DNA from: Mixophyes australis
Taxonomy: Eukaryota > Chordata > Amphibia > Anura > Limnodynastidae
Direction of reading: 5' to 3'
DNA: 64,000 nt
Assembly (NCBI GenBank): GCA_036250195.1
Contig: JAVHZZ010000003.1
Coordinates: forward strand, 336,657,875-336,721,874
The notes below the pieces were generated by a model that was not told where the DNA came from, made no database searches, and saw nothing but the letters and a program-made list of their open reading frames with translations. Below are positions 22,985 through 36,185 of the stretch, piece after piece; position 1 is the first letter of the stretch, and each line of letters opens with the position of its first letter. Both the position numbers and the translations under genes were made by a program.

Positions 22985-23205
22985 GGAGTAAGAGTTAGGG
23001 TTAGGGATTGGGCAAATTGAGAAGAAAATTGGGCTAGAGTTAAGAATATAGGTTTAGGATTTGGAAACTTGGGTTAGGGAATGAATAGGAATTTGGGTTA
23101 GGTGTTAGGGACTGCGGTTAGCAACTAAAGTTAATGTTAGTGATTTGGGGCGGTGGAGTTAAGGGTTGGGTTAGAGATTGGGGTTATGGATTGTGATTAG
23201 GTACT
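22985..23205 (+). repeat. Degenerate GGGTTAGG-rich array
   Basis: Phrases such as 'gagttagggttagggattgg', 'gggttagggaatg', 'gggttaggtgttaggg' and 'ggttgggttagagattgggg' repeat at irregular spacing. The core resembles the vertebrate telomere hexamer TTAGGG but in a longer, variable unit, so it could be a decayed interstitial telomeric tract or an unrelated GT-rich minisatellite. Confidence 0.6.
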
Positions 23206-24383
23206 CCAATGACAGGTAATATATAAATGGTGCCCAAATGAACTGGACCCCAATTGGTAATTATTGCCACCCGTAGGTATCAATCACTAGTCTCTACGTT
23301 GCAGTTTATTGGTATCGGCAGCTATAAGCAGTTTAAGTTATCAGATGAATTTTGTACTAATCATGTCCACACTCATTACATACTCCTCTTCATTGAGTCA
23401 TTTTTATGTAGGTGTTATTTGTTTTTCGTCCTTCTGTTCCCCTTCAATATAAAATGTAAAATATATAAAAAAAATCTGCTAACATTTCACTTCTTACATT
23501 TCTACTCCCTCAGAACTGGTGAATAATCGCTGTCAATGTTCACCAAAAAATCTGAATCATCTGGAGTCTATTTATCCTAGGAACAAACGACATGCAGTAT
23601 ATTTAAAAAAAAAATTGACACATTGGCTGTTAATTAAAGCGTTCTCATAAATCACCTCTTACAAACTACTGTACTTGAAACACACCTTTATTTATTGACA
23701 GATTGTCAAGGTTCTTTACGGTATAGTGGAGATTTTCAGGAATAAGGCCACATGACCGGGCACATTGATGGAACTGACCTCACGTCACCATGAATCAGTG
23801 AACCCATTAAGTAAATGAGATATATTGTCACAAATATGTAAGCTAAAGAAAAGTAGCCTGTTTTATATCCCCTCGACTTCTCTATTGTTTGGCAATATCA
23901 CCATTTGCTGTAAACGTTTGAAAGCCCTGCTTGATTTATCGTGTTTCATATTGCTATATGCAGTCTACACATCTTTTGTTAGCACCTTTAAGCTAACCAT
24001 TAGGTCTGATTTAGCTTAAGTATCCATCCCGTCCTGCCTATGCTCCACTCAACTGTGTAGGTCACTGTGGTCTTAACACAGCGATTGCTGGAAACAGCAC
24101 ACATGACTGATGTGTTACTGTGTACTTCTTGCAGTTATTGCAGAGCTTGTGTGATCATAGCATTGGTCAAGGAGGGTGTTTCATGGGTACCTGCATTACA
24201 AGTGTTACTTAGGGTGACATAATGGGCTGAAGACCAGCTTCATTACTTTTCTGTTTTTGAATATTTTTTTTTACCTATATTTTGGCCCTATGTAGTTTTA
24301 TTGTGAAATGGAATTTATACATGCGCTCCTAATATAGTTTTCCCACATGTTTTATGGATTTTTTAATATGTAAAAGAGACTTT
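23206..24383. other. No recognised feature
   Basis: AT-rich non-coding DNA. Confidence 0.4.
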
Positions 24384-24716
24384 GGGCCTAATTCATTAAG
24401 GATCTTATATGAAGAAACTTCTTATTTCAGTCTCCTGGACAAAACCATGTTACAATGCAAGGGGTGCAAATTAGTATTCTGTTTTGCACATAAGTTAAAT
24501 ACTGACTGTTGTTTCATGTAGCACACTAATATCAACTTTAAATTTCAGTGTACAAATAGGCTATCAAGTATTTGTGTGCTACATGAAAAAACAGTGAGTA
24601 TTTAACTTATGTGCAAAACAGAATACTAATTTGCACCCCTTGCATTGTAACATGGTTTTGTCCAGGAGACTGAAATAAGAAGTTTCTTCAGTTAAGATCC
24701 TTAATGAATCAGGCCC
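24384..24716. mobile_element. Hairpin MITE (GGGCCTAATTCATTAAGGATC termini)
   Basis: This 333-bp element has very long inverted repeats. GGGCCTAATTCATTAAGGAT at the left is mirrored by ATCCTTAATGAATCAGGCCC at the right. Pairing continues through 'ctcctggacaaaaccatgtt' and 'gcacataagttaaatac' to near the centre at about 24550. It is flanked by TTT on both sides. A diverged relative is at 42962-43276. Confidence 0.85.
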
Positions 24717-25329
24717 TTTGTTCTTTCATAGGTTGTATGCATGTAAAGTCATTTTTGGTTTTTAACTATTACTGATACATAAAAGAAAAAAAAAAGATCA
24801 AAGCATAAGATCGTCTACTGCTTAAACAGGAGATAAGCCTTTCTAAACCTTAGCACCATTTTTAGAAATCTAGGTTAAGAAGTGCTGACAATTTAGTCAG
24901 AAGCTTCAAAGAACATAGATGAGGGAGGAATTTAGAGTTGTACAAAATGTTAATGTAGATGTTGTCTTCTCAGGTTCATTCAATGAAAAAAACCTCTGGA
25001 AAAATGTTCAATGTTGTTAATGATTATAAATTATTTTAAAAGTGTTTTCCTAGTCTGAGTACACGCCATCTAATTGCAGGGAAACTCTTACTGCAGTCCA
25101 ACTGCTGCTGGCTACACTGTTACACAAATAATATCCCAATATCCAGGGACCTTGATGTCTTGGAGGCCAAACTGCTGCTATGCAATTAAATGGACCTGAG
25201 TGTATTACTACGGCAGCCCTCTTACAACATTCCAATAGCCAGGGACACTGCCTCTTCTGATGTGATCTTGTATTGCTCATATGCTTGTGCATACACTGCA
25301 CTCTGTTCTGTCTGTTAACATACAGAAAG
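24717..25329. other. No recognised feature
   Basis: AT-rich non-coding DNA. Confidence 0.35.
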
Positions 25330-25465
25330 TACCGTTTAGGCAGAGCATAATTACACTCAGATTCAAATCAAAACATATCTTGAGAGCCGCTTGGATTTGA
25401 ATACGCTCGGAACTATGCTCATGTTCCGTGCGTGTAAGTTGTGTACCGATTTGAATCAGGCCCAG
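25330..25465. repeat. MITE relic ending GATTTGAATCAGGCCC
   Basis: The segment has the 'gatttgaatcaggccc' terminus and an internal inverse 'actcagattcaaatc' near 25356. These resemble the ends of the GGGCCTGATTCA group of MITEs elsewhere in the window. Only a partial copy is evident. Confidence 0.4.
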
Positions 25466-27600
25466 TATGTTTTTTTATTTTATTTTTTTATGTTTATTTT
25501 ATCAAAACCATGCGCATAAACAGCAATCCTATTTTATATGACCTTTTTTTCACACCCGGGCAAATATCTGAATAAAGAATATTAAAGTTTAACAAGAGTG
25601 TTCACCAACAATGCTCCAGACCTGTCCCATAGTGGGCTACCTTGGGCTTGCTCACTGGGCTATCTGCATTTTTTTTCCGTTCGAGACAAGTTTAACTCCC
25701 CCCAGGATACAATTTGCCTGCCAGCATCCAGCAATACAGCATAAGGAGATAATAGAACTTTACAATTACCAGTCTCGTGAGCCAATCCCTGGGGTATCCT
25801 GTTTGGGCACAGTCAGATGAAAGCCAGGTGTTCCCGACTCAAATTGCTGGCAAGCAGCATTCCTGCACAAGTGTCACACCTGCTCAAGTGTCAACCACAT
25901 GCACAAGACCTTGTGTACCCAAGAGATTGGGTATAAAGGAAGAAAATATTTGGTTGTCATATGTAGCCTCTAAGCCTTTAAAACCCAGTTGAAGTTGTAA
26001 TCATCTCGCCAGTCCTGTCTTTAAGTCTCTAATTTCACATATTTTTTTACATTTTTTAAATGTTTGAATCTATTTTCTACAATTTTTTTTTTTTTTTTTA
26101 ATCAGTAGAACTCGAACTTCACATGACACTTGTGTAAAAGATATAAAAATATTCCTACAGTAAATATAATTACTGTATAGTTATTTGTTTTAGCATACCC
26201 CCTCTTGGAATGAGCAGCAATCAATGATGTGGCACATCCTACCTATATAACCTCAGCAGTGGCATCAACTGCTATTTAATCACAAAATCTATAATCTAGA
26301 TATTGGGCACCACTGTTGTTTAATCCTTTGAGTGCTCCTGATATAGTTTGGCATTAGGCATTGATATTTAATTGTGTGGTCACTCCTGGTATAGTCTACT
26401 GGTGTTTAGAGACGCACACTGCTAGGGTACTCGATAGCCCTGTGATGAGGGCCGGCGCTGGGATCTCCAACGCCTCCCTCTGCCCTGAGCTCGCACATGC
26501 ACAGTGAGGTCCCTTCATGTGTCCATCCCTTATACCCCTGCACCTGTTCTGTTAGTCCCGCTCTAATTTTATAGCGGGGACTCTGAACATAAGGGGGCAA
26601 GTCACTGGAGTTGAAAAACCAACAATTTTGGTGCTGGTGGGCTGGAGTGGTGCCCCGGTAGGCACTGCGCCCTCGTACCGCTCTTACCAGGCTTGCTGTT
26701 TTCAGCTGGCCCTGTCTATGGTATTTAATCATGTGATACCTCCACTCATATTTAAGAATGGGAACACTGCTAGCATAACCTGATGCTAGGGGATTATATA
26801 TATGTCGCATTGATTGCTAGTGAAATGCTTTTCAGTATTACTACAGTTAGTTCATATAACAGGCTTGATTGTGATGACGGTCACGTATGCCTGCTAGAAC
26901 ATGTGTTTGCAATCTAGAGCAACTGTAAAGATGCATTTTATGTACAGTAGGTATTAAAAACATCCTGATAAATGTATTTCATGGGAAAAAAATGAAAAAA
27001 ATCATATTTAAGTTTTTTTCATTCCTGACTTTATTATTAACACATGACAATAATCAAATACTTTTTTTTCCTGCTGTGCACTCTACTGGGATTTTATATT
27101 CCACATATGTGTTGTATGTATATTGCACTGTATTGTCTGTCTGCATATGACAAGTGCCGTATTTGCAGAGCGCACCTAGACCCGTATTCAACAGGAGACG
27201 TTTCTTCAGATCCGCTTCTTGTTGAATTACGACGTGTTTATGCCCAATTTACATAGCGTTGTAAATTTTGCGGAGCTTAATGAATCAACCCCAATATGTA
27301 CAGTAAAGCCTTGTGAAGCATACAATAAGTCTTTCCCCTCATTATGTATGTAACATAAAAAAGGAATAAGCATGCAATGGACATCGTGAATAACACAGAC
27401 CGCTTCCATCACAGGCCAATTACCACCCCCTCTACACAGTTCATGCAGACCTACATTTATTCTCATTTTATACTTAAAATACATTTTGTTTACAATCATG
27501 TTTACAATAAAGCTTCCTCCATTTGTACATACACAGCACATATCTGTACATATACATTTTGCATGTGGAGCCTATGCGCTCAATGGCATTTTTAGAACCT
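25466..27600. other. No gene; mostly unclassified
   Basis: Non-coding. A GC-richer stretch at 26430-26720 ('ggtgccccggtaggcactgc') may be a decayed dispersed element. A 'gcttaatgaatcaacccc' terminus near 27276 looks like the end of an old MITE. None can be delimited. Confidence 0.3.
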
Positions 27601-27608
27601 TTGCAATT

Positions 27609-27765
27609 GTTTAACAGTTTTCAGGGACGGAACTACCATTGGTGCAACAGGTGCTGTGCATCGGGGCCCATGGAGATAATGGAGCCCACTGCGCGGGGAA
27701 CTAGCGAGCTGTGGGCCCAGGTTCATGCATCCACACACCGGGGCCCACAGGTCGCTAATTCCTTC
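27609..27765. repeat. Fragment of a dispersed element (CAGGGACGGAACTACCATTG)
   Basis: The segment begins 'cagggacggaactaccattg' and is rich in GGGCCC-type phrases ('ggggcccatggagataatgg', 'ggggcccacaggtcgc'). I recognise this from memory as a common frog repeat, probably hAT-derived. Only one end is clear. Confidence 0.4.
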
Positions 27766-29631
27766 TCTGAGTGTAATGATCTATATTCTGCCTGGAATGG
27801 AACTGGGGTAACAAATGTTAAACTGTATTTGTGGTTTCCTTGTTGGAGGGAAATAAAACATAAATAGAAACCAAAGATGACAGGTATAGGTATATTTCTG
27901 GAGTTCTACTAATTGCATAAAATAGCATATTATGTTTAAGTGCAATGATTTTTTAAAATGATTATAAAATAAAATTATTTCCAGTGTACCTGATACATCT
28001 ATAAAAGAGAAGATGTATTTGGTCATGATGACATAACATATCTTATGGGTTAAAGGGCAAAGATGCCAACTTTGAAAGTTTTGCACTCTTTCTCTCTCAT
28101 ACTGACCAATGACCTATGTCTGCCTCTTCAGTATGCTAGGTGTCATTTTCATTATCTGGTCTTATTCTTTGTTTATTAGGTCTGCTTTAATGGAGGTGAG
28201 TAACATTCAGTTAGATTGTAAATGCCCAGTGTTTCTACCATGTTGAAGGGATATATAGCATGACGTCCAGAAAACATTTCTCTTGTGGCTTAGATGAATG
28301 CATCTGCCCAGCAGCAAATTGCTCCTAAATATTGTATTCTCTTGTTGTTAGCTATGAAAGCATGACGTTACAATGTTTCATATCAAAGCAGCCTGATAAG
28401 TAAGGCATGTATTTCAAGCAGGACCTTGCTGGTCCTGTAACATCTCTGGCATACAAATCACACCAGCTAACAGTCTTGTGCAAATCAAAAATAAAATAGC
28501 TTAACCCAGTAATGTCCAGAGGACTTCATCATTCAGCAGGCAGCTCACTATAATTGTCTATGATGACCCAGTACACACCAGTAATGGCTCAGTTTAGATC
28601 ATTGAGTGGCTTCTGCCTATGTACTTAATAGCAGCAGATTTGGGAGGCTGTGCAAGAATTTAATAAAAATGTTTGTGAACCTAGGCCAGTCCAGGAATAC
28701 TCTCAGGGATACCAGCTCTTATGGAAAATGGCAGATTTTCCAGATTGTCAGTACAGGCCTGGTTACAATCCAGACATGCCAGGAAAGTGCAGAAGAATTC
28801 CTGTAGTTGTCTGCTTGGGACACCTGACATTTCTACAAATGTTTGACAAGGATGGACGGAATGCTAACAACACAAAAAGCTTTATCCAAAAGCAGCTGAC
28901 TAGGGCTGGAATGTAACAATGATCTAGTTACAACTACCAGTAATACAGTGAACAGGGAGGCTTGACACTGACTCTGAATGATCCTGCTGGCGTTTGCACT
29001 TTTATTGGAATCTCTATACACAGTTAGCTTACCGTTCACTTAAACCCACCGAGTGACCAACATTAGGCTCATCATTATCTGAAGAATCTCCAGAATCACT
29101 TGCTAGCAAAAGTTATATGTTTATAGGAATGCTGGAAGACGCCCTGGCCACAGGATGATTCACCTGAATGGTAAGTTCTATTCCTGTAACGGAGTCATTT
29201 AATGCTAAATGAGGAGTGTATACATGTTATTTTCCATTTTAAGAAGTGTTTATAAAAGCGGACAATTAACCAAAGGTTGAAGACTCAGAAACAGTGTTTA
29301 GCTAACTATATGTTAAAATATAAGTGTGGATGTTTTTGCTGCACTAAGTAATGCATTGACTTAACAGATTATTAACATGTCAGAGATTTTATCAGTTCCA
29401 AAAATAACATCAGACCTAGCGCAGTGTAGAGTGCCTGGTGCAGAGACATGTGTGACCTGTGACACTCCAGCTGGTGCTGAACTACATCTCCCATAATGCT
29501 CAGCCCCCTCGGCATTAATTTCCTCTAATGTTTCAGTAGAAAAGTCTCTATAAGACTTCAGTTATTTACCTCTACATCAGCTAGAGTGACATTAGAAAAG
29601 GTATATGTTGCCTGTGTCTAACACTTTATGC
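27766..29631. other. No recognised feature
   Basis: AT-rich non-coding DNA. The phrase 'actacatctcccataatgct' near 29482 may be a scrap of a dispersed element. Confidence 0.35.
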
Positions 29632-29889
29632 CAGTGATGGGCAACAGACTGTCCTAGGTCTACATTCGGCCCTCTGAGCCTTTACCTGTGATCCTCAACT
29701 CCTTTATTGTCAGATTTATTTGCTATAGTTTGTATAAAATGCCTACTGATATGTAATTTCAGATAGGTGTCTCTTTCTTTGATTAAAGATATTGTTTTTA
29801 TTACTGAGATTAAGGGTAATGTGCGGCCCACTTGAAGGTTAGAGGACTGCCCATAGGGCCCATGAAATGTATCAGGTCACCTATGCCTG
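29632..29889. mobile_element. hAT-like non-autonomous element, copy 2
   Basis: The copy starts CAGTGATGGGCAAC and shares with 14103-14342 the phrases 'cggccctctgagcctttacc', 'aatgcctactgatatg', 'gtgtctctttctttgat' and 'aaatgtatcaggtcacctat'. The two copies differ at many sites, so the family has been inactive for some time. No ORF is present. Confidence 0.55.
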
Positions 29890-29988
29890 AACATATAATG
29901 TAGCTTTCTGTTATATGGACACATACCTCTAGAAGTATCTCATACGATCTGTATTATTTCTTTATATGTAATCAAACATATTAATTAT

Positions 29989-30391
29989 GAGAGGGAGAGG
30001 TAGAGGGGGAGAGGGTGAGGGAGGGAGGATGAAAGGGGGAGGGAGGGGGAGAGAGAGAGAGGAAGGGAGAGAGAGAGGTGTAGGGATAGAGCGGGAGGGA
30101 GAGAGAGGAGGAAGAGAGAGACAGTGAGGGAAAGAGCGGGAGGTAGAGGGAGGGAGAGAGGAAGGGAGAGGGAGGGAGGGAGCGGGAGGTAGAGTGAGGG
30201 AGAGAGAGAGAGGGAGTGAGGTAGATGGAGGGAGAGAGAGAGAGAAGGTGAGAGAGTGGGAGGGGGAGGGAGAGAGAGAGGCATAGGGAGAGAGCGGGAG
30301 GGAGAGAGAGAGAGTGAGGGAGGGAGAGAGAAGGTGGGAGAGAGAGGGAGGGAGGGAGCGGGAGGTAGAGGGAGGGGGAGAGAGAGAGAGA
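29989..30391. repeat. (GA)n/(GGGA)n purine tract
   Basis: About 400 bp of almost pure G/A on the + strand, with locally repeated GGGAGAGAGAGA and GGGAGGTAGAGGGAG motifs. Long open frames on either strand are a by-product of the missing stop codons in such sequence. Confidence 0.95.
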
Positions 30392-32986
30392 CTTTGCTGT
30401 ACAAAGTGCCTCCGTTGACAGGCAGCTAACTGATGGTCAAGTAATATTCAGGTTACCTCTCTTACAGTGCCCCTAGTGTAAGAGCACGTATTTACATATT
30501 ATTACTTAGGATTAAATAGCTGTGGCATACATGCCTATAGCATTTCAAATAACACTTGTTCTTCAAGTTAAACTTTAAAAAAGTGTAACACTAAAGCCTA
30601 AATACATTAAAAAATAATGTAACAAAGTATGGAAAAACATAATAATAATTGTAGATAAAAATATGTGAAAAAAAATGACCCATTAAAAATGCTTTAATCA
30701 GAGAATACAGCATTTTTCTTTGCATTTCACCCATTAGTGCCATAGATGTCGATAACAGGACAAGTTTTGTTAAATAGAATTCCTCATGCAAACCTATAGC
30801 CAGCGAGAGCCTGTGAATCTTACCATCAATGGGGGCTACCGCCTACACTAGCACTGCTTACGATGGTGACCTCTTGATGTAGAGAGTTGCCCATTTTTGT
30901 TGGAGGACGGGCTTTTCATCCTTTAATAAATAGGCCCCCTCTTCTCATTTTATTTTTCCAATCAGAAGTTGAAAGACATCCGCAGGCATAATAAAATATT
31001 ATTAATTCAACAGTTGTATAATGAACTGTTGATTTGATATTGCATAAGTGTAGGTATTGCACAGAATAGGTTAAAGGTAAAGATGTGTTGCCTAGAAAAG
31101 TGAATATATGTATGTCTGCTCTTTAGCTAGACCCCTGCTGTCAATCACTGGTGGTCCAACATTGGTGCCAGGAAACATTTTTTTTGGTATCTTTCCCCTA
31201 CGATTATAGCCTACAAAACTGAACCCCGTGGAGGACATTTACGATTGGCTTTGTACCTGTGCACCCACTTGGTCCACTCAGCACACATCAAAGTGCAGAC
31301 TTGTTCCTCTCTCAGAAGATGCATCTACAAAGTAAAAGTGCAAATATCATATTAAAAGTGCTACTTCCTACCACTATAGAAACACCCATTGCATTAAATG
31401 GAGCTTGTCAGTTTTTCTGCTAAATTACTGTGTGACATAATACAGGTAGAAATGCAACTAGATATGTCCCAATTAAAGTATAGAACGAGACACGGTCTGT
31501 GCCAGCTTAGAGCTTGTGTAAATATCAATTTCTTTTGCAAAGTAGAAATGGCTGTGCGCCCCTCCGCAGAATATGGAGTGCTGCTAAAATGCTCCATCTC
31601 CACTACTTGATTTCATTTCAGTAATCACACTCCACCATGAATTCTCCTTTTTGCAAAACTAGGTGTGGCAGTGTTGAAATCTGTAACATTCAGCAAAATC
31701 GGTGTATTACTCTACAACAAGGTGCCTGTAAAAATACCAGATTTACGGCCATATGCTATGTTGTAGGCATTGCAAGATGCGCCCAGCTCTGCACCTGTAG
31801 GATATACGCCAGGTTTACGTCAGGCATACATACACACAATCAGGTCATAAGCACAAGAAGAGTTTCTTAACATTTATTTTGATAGTGGAAAAAGCATTCG
31901 CTATTAGGCATGATTTAATACAGAAGATGTAATATTCCTTCTCACATACGAATGAAAGTAGCAACAGAATAATTCTTAAAACACAGCCACAAAATCCTAT
32001 GATATACGCATGATAGTGCAGTGTGTATTTCCACCTACCCTCTAGCAGGTGCACAGATATGGTTCCCGACAGGCGTATACACATTTTCGCGCTGGTCCGC
32101 CTCAACCGCATTTGTGTGAACATGCCGTTACTTTACTCAAATTGTAAAGAGGCACGGGTGTCAGATGTGTATGCGCACATATAGGTGCGTTCTCTTTGTG
32201 AGTATGTGCAGTGCAAATTTTAAGCGTACATCCAAATCAGAACCAGGCCCATTATCTCCGGCTATTCGAAGTTCCACCTCTAAATTAAAGTAAATTGCTT
32301 GTTAATTGAGGCAACCCTAGTTAATACCACAGGCCTTAAGCATTTCATTTTAATAAGTCTCAATGTTATGTTGTCTTCTTTCCATTTTTCTCTTGCCCTA
32401 GATTACAGTAATTTCCACCCTTCACACCGGTACTGGCTAGTAAGAATAATTTAACCACTTAACTTTTGTCTTGTCTGGTGATGATCCTCGTGCATATGTA
32501 TTCCCACTTGAGATATAATGCATTTGTAACCTCTAATATTACAATGATGAAATCATTTTTCTTCATTTATTCAAATTTATGACAAATGTTTGAAGCAGAT
32601 CTGTGTTTCATCTTTCCCCATACTAGATTTTTGAAACTGCATTGGGAAAGACATCTTTAATTATTCATAACCAATGAATTTGTTAAATTGTCTTGTAACC
32701 TAAAAGTATGTCAAGCTCCTGCTATGGAGTAGGAATTTAAAGCTACATAGATAAAAAATGTGGATGGGTGGTCACTGGAATAACGAAATGTAGATGATTT
32801 GTACTAGCTCAGTAACAGAATATGTTTCATGGTTGTCTCCCTGTTTGTTAGCTAAAATATGATATAGTTAATTTGGATATATACATCAAAGATTCAGTAT
32901 TGGCCACAATTTCTATTTTCTATTTCGGTCAGAACCCTGTGTCTTAAATGAAAAGCAAATTCACAGTGTGTAATCTTACATATGTA

Positions 32987-32988
<2 letters not shown>
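30392..32988. other. No gene recognised
   Basis: AT-rich non-coding DNA. A stretch at about 31640-32255 ends 'ccaaatcagaaccaggccca', similar to the termini of the GGCCTGATTCA group, and may be an old MITE. Confidence 0.35.

Positions 32989-33031
<43 letters not shown>
32989..33031. repeat. (AT)n microsatellite
   Basis: Uninterrupted AT run at the left border of the unclassified repeat that follows. Confidence 0.95.
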
Positions 33032-33032
<1 letters not shown>

Positions 33033-33033
<1 letters not shown>

Positions 33034-33430
33034 AGTTAACCCGTGCATGATACTCATGCATTCTAGTCAAATCAAGCTACTTAAAGTGTTAAAAAGGTTC
33101 TTGTCATGCATTTGGGCCTAGCCCAGGCCTCCTCAGGGGAAGAGCGTTACTTCCCGACGCAAGCGCCCTTTTTTAACGTGGTTTTGTCCACATGTCACCA
33201 CCTCATCATTTTTCTCCATCACCTCATCCCTCATCTTCATCGCCACATCCTTCATCAAGCTACTTAAGGTGTTAAAAACTCCCCACTGTCACCCCCGGCA
33301 ACCACCAACCACTCCCAACTGTCACTTCTCCTTCAAGAAATATATAGGTCAGTGTATAACTCTGCCCAGCAGGTGGCGCTGCAGCTTGTTTTGGTTTTTT
33401 TTCACACACGCCACTAGGCATTTATATAGT

Positions 33431-33432
<2 letters not shown>
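33033..33432. repeat. Unclassified dispersed repeat between two (AT)n tracts
   Basis: The segment starts 'caagttaacccgtgcatgat' and ends 'gcatttatatagtagatata'. It has an internal direct repeat: 'atcaagctacttaaagtgtt' near 33071 and 'atcaagctacttaaggtgtt' near 33254. Both outer borders are TA microsatellites. I cannot assign it to a class, and no coding capacity was seen. Confidence 0.45.

Positions 33433-33464
<32 letters not shown>
33433..33464. repeat. (AT)n microsatellite
   Basis: Uninterrupted AT run at the right border of the preceding repeat. Confidence 0.95.
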
Positions 33465-33467
<3 letters not shown>

Positions 33468-36185
33468 GCTATATACACTGTATATATGTAGCACATGTGC
33501 AGTGGGTGTGAATTAAACAAAATATTTATTTCCTCTCATTTCTTTGGGGCAGGAGTTGATGCAAAAGCGACAAGGATGCTCTTTTTTGTTATCACATTAT
33601 GCTAGTTTGTGAAACGTTAGTGACAGACACCAAATTTGACACATTATTTTTGCGGCATTTATTTATTTGTTACTGTTTATTTATCTTTACAGACAATAAA
33701 TGTACTTATTTTTTTACCGGCTGTCGATAAATTTATTGACAGTAGACAACTATAAGTGACGCTCAGCTCGGTAATAGGTGTCTATCTAGCTAGTGTCCTG
33801 TGACTTGTAAGACATGACATAAGTGAAAATTCTCAGTAAAGGCATGCAAATTATAGAAATGACAAAAGTATGTTGATGCAGTTGAAAAGACAAATTACTT
33901 ATATCTGAAGAGAACATAAAAATTAAATACAAGTGGTGTAAGGAGGAAGGTTGTGTGATGTGGAAATAAAGAAAGGAAGCCAAGTTGCACAGAAATGTGT
34001 TACCATATAGTTAGGAAGCTGAATGCTCCTCATTTAAATAATATGAATCAAGTATAAGTTGGGAGAGGCCATTGACCAGGAGAGAGAACCTAGTGGCCTA
34101 TTGAGGTGATCATTCTGGTGTAGGGCTTTCCGACATGCATAGCAGGCTTATGGCCTATTCCTTCATACCTGTGTATATATAACCGTGGTAACCTTGCATG
34201 CAGACTTGGTGTTCAGGACAAATGCAGGATTTCTAGAGATGGTTTCCATACCAATGTCATCAGAGTGAAAATGACCATCATGCAAGGGGTGTGACTATCA
34301 TTTTAGCCAGTGCTAGGCTGCTCTCCAGTCCCTTCCCATTCCCTTCAGATACACAGACAATGCTGCGGGCACTACTGTTAGGTGCACACAGCTCCTCCTT
34401 CACAAACAGAGCAGTGTGAAGTCAGACATGCCCATCAACTGTCCTTGCAAAGTCCTGACTCACCAGAATAAGACACTTGGCAGACTGTCCTGCTCTCTCC
34501 TACTTGTTCTTGTAGCTTTCACTAACTGCTGCTGCTCGTGTATTAACCTCAGTTGTTGCTTGTCTGAATCCTAGAATGTTTGGGCCCTGTTTGGGAACAG
34601 GATAGGTAGATGAAATATAGTTTATCAATGAGTGAACCTTTAGGAGTTTGAAGTCCCTTCTTATTCAGTAGCACTCTAAGTCGTAAATACAAGGCAGTCT
34701 GGCCTCTCCATCTGAGAATATTGTAGTTTATTTAAAATGGCCATGTCATGAGTATAGTTTAATCAGGATAAATAGAATAATAATGTATTAATGTTGTCAT
34801 GAGCTGTCCTAAAATCTGAAGTTACTGTACATAGAATGATTTCCAGAAAACCAGTAAGTGAACAAGGTGTTAATGTATTTTGATGAAGGAAATCAAAAGG
34901 CTTCAGGGGCATCTTTTCTGTCACTGTAACTTTATTATTTACTGAGAGATGCCCTGTTGTCACAGAAGAGTATTAAACCATTTTAATTGCCCAGTAAAGA
35001 GTCCCAAGAGCCATAAAAGCTTGACTAAAAATCCTTTGACTAGAATGGACCATATTTGGGTCACTCCAAGTTCAATGTATAATCCTTATGGAAAACCTAA
35101 TGGATCTAAGCAATGATTTTCATAATCCATGCTTCAGAAGACCTTTGTAATATTGTAACCAAATAATATGTGTCAATGACACATGCATGCCATTTAGCAA
35201 TCTATAGGTATAATGTATCTCCCAAAGGAATCAATATAATGTCATCATATTTCATATGTGTAAGTGCAAAAATACACAGTTTCGTGGAATTAATACTATA
35301 TCTCTGCTATATGCCAGAATAGATTCATAATACATTTTTAGAACCCATTGCTGGAACTCTTCTTAGACAAAAGACATTAACAATTTCGTAATGTAGATTA
35401 GCATACCAACATATCTGTTTCAGTGATGTCACTGATGGGGGTGGGGGGTGAACAAAGAAGAATGTTTAAGTAATGGAACAATTTCAATTGTTAGTTTTTT
35501 TGGAGGGCAGTCTGCCACCTTCTAGCATTCAGATTACATGAAAAAGTTGGTGAGTGTAGTTTTCCTGATTATGTGTTTTATTTCTGGGGTTTTTTATGAC
35601 ACTGATTTGCATTTATGTTTCTGCATTTTAATTTGTTATCAACATTTTTATTCAGTAGGCATTGTGAATTTTTGACATATTTAATCTCATTTAATAACGT
35701 TCTGTCTTTGTTGTCTTAAAGAATTCACATGTCAGATAGGCTTGGTTTTTATAGCACTACATCTGTTCAGGGAATTGGTCAGATTTACACTAAGTCTGAT
35801 TAAATTAGATTGTTATTGCTGTTTAGGATCAATCAGGGAATAACTGAAGACTTAAGAGTGTCAGCTCTCTAACTAAATTCAACTACAAAGATTTAATAAT
35901 ACTTTGTGGTTAAAAATTAGTGAAAGACATCATTTTGGGGGATTTTAGTCATTTTAAGACTGACCGTCCACTTTTATTTGATTAACCCTTAGATACCATT
36001 ATGTCATGCACATCCAGGTGGGTCTTGTCTTGAGGGGTCATCACTGCTCTCCTACCTCGTACCTAGAAGGAGAAGAAAGTGGAGGTAGTCGATTGTCACA
36101 ATCAATGTTTAATATTTCTCTTCCCTTGCTAATGGGTTTTTCACATCACTGAACTTATGCTAAAAAGATTTTTTTTTTTCTGCAG
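33465..36185. other. Intronic DNA upstream of the PAK5 exon
   Basis: Comparatively repeat-poor, AT-rich sequence. It ends in a strong polypyrimidine tract (T run at 36170-36179) and CTGCAG, the acceptor of the PAK5 exon. Confidence 0.5.

Noticed and set aside
29985..30404. Long Ser/Leu/Pro-rich open frame on the - strand
   Set aside because: It lies entirely in a GA/CT microsatellite. The repetitive sequence simply lacks stop codons.
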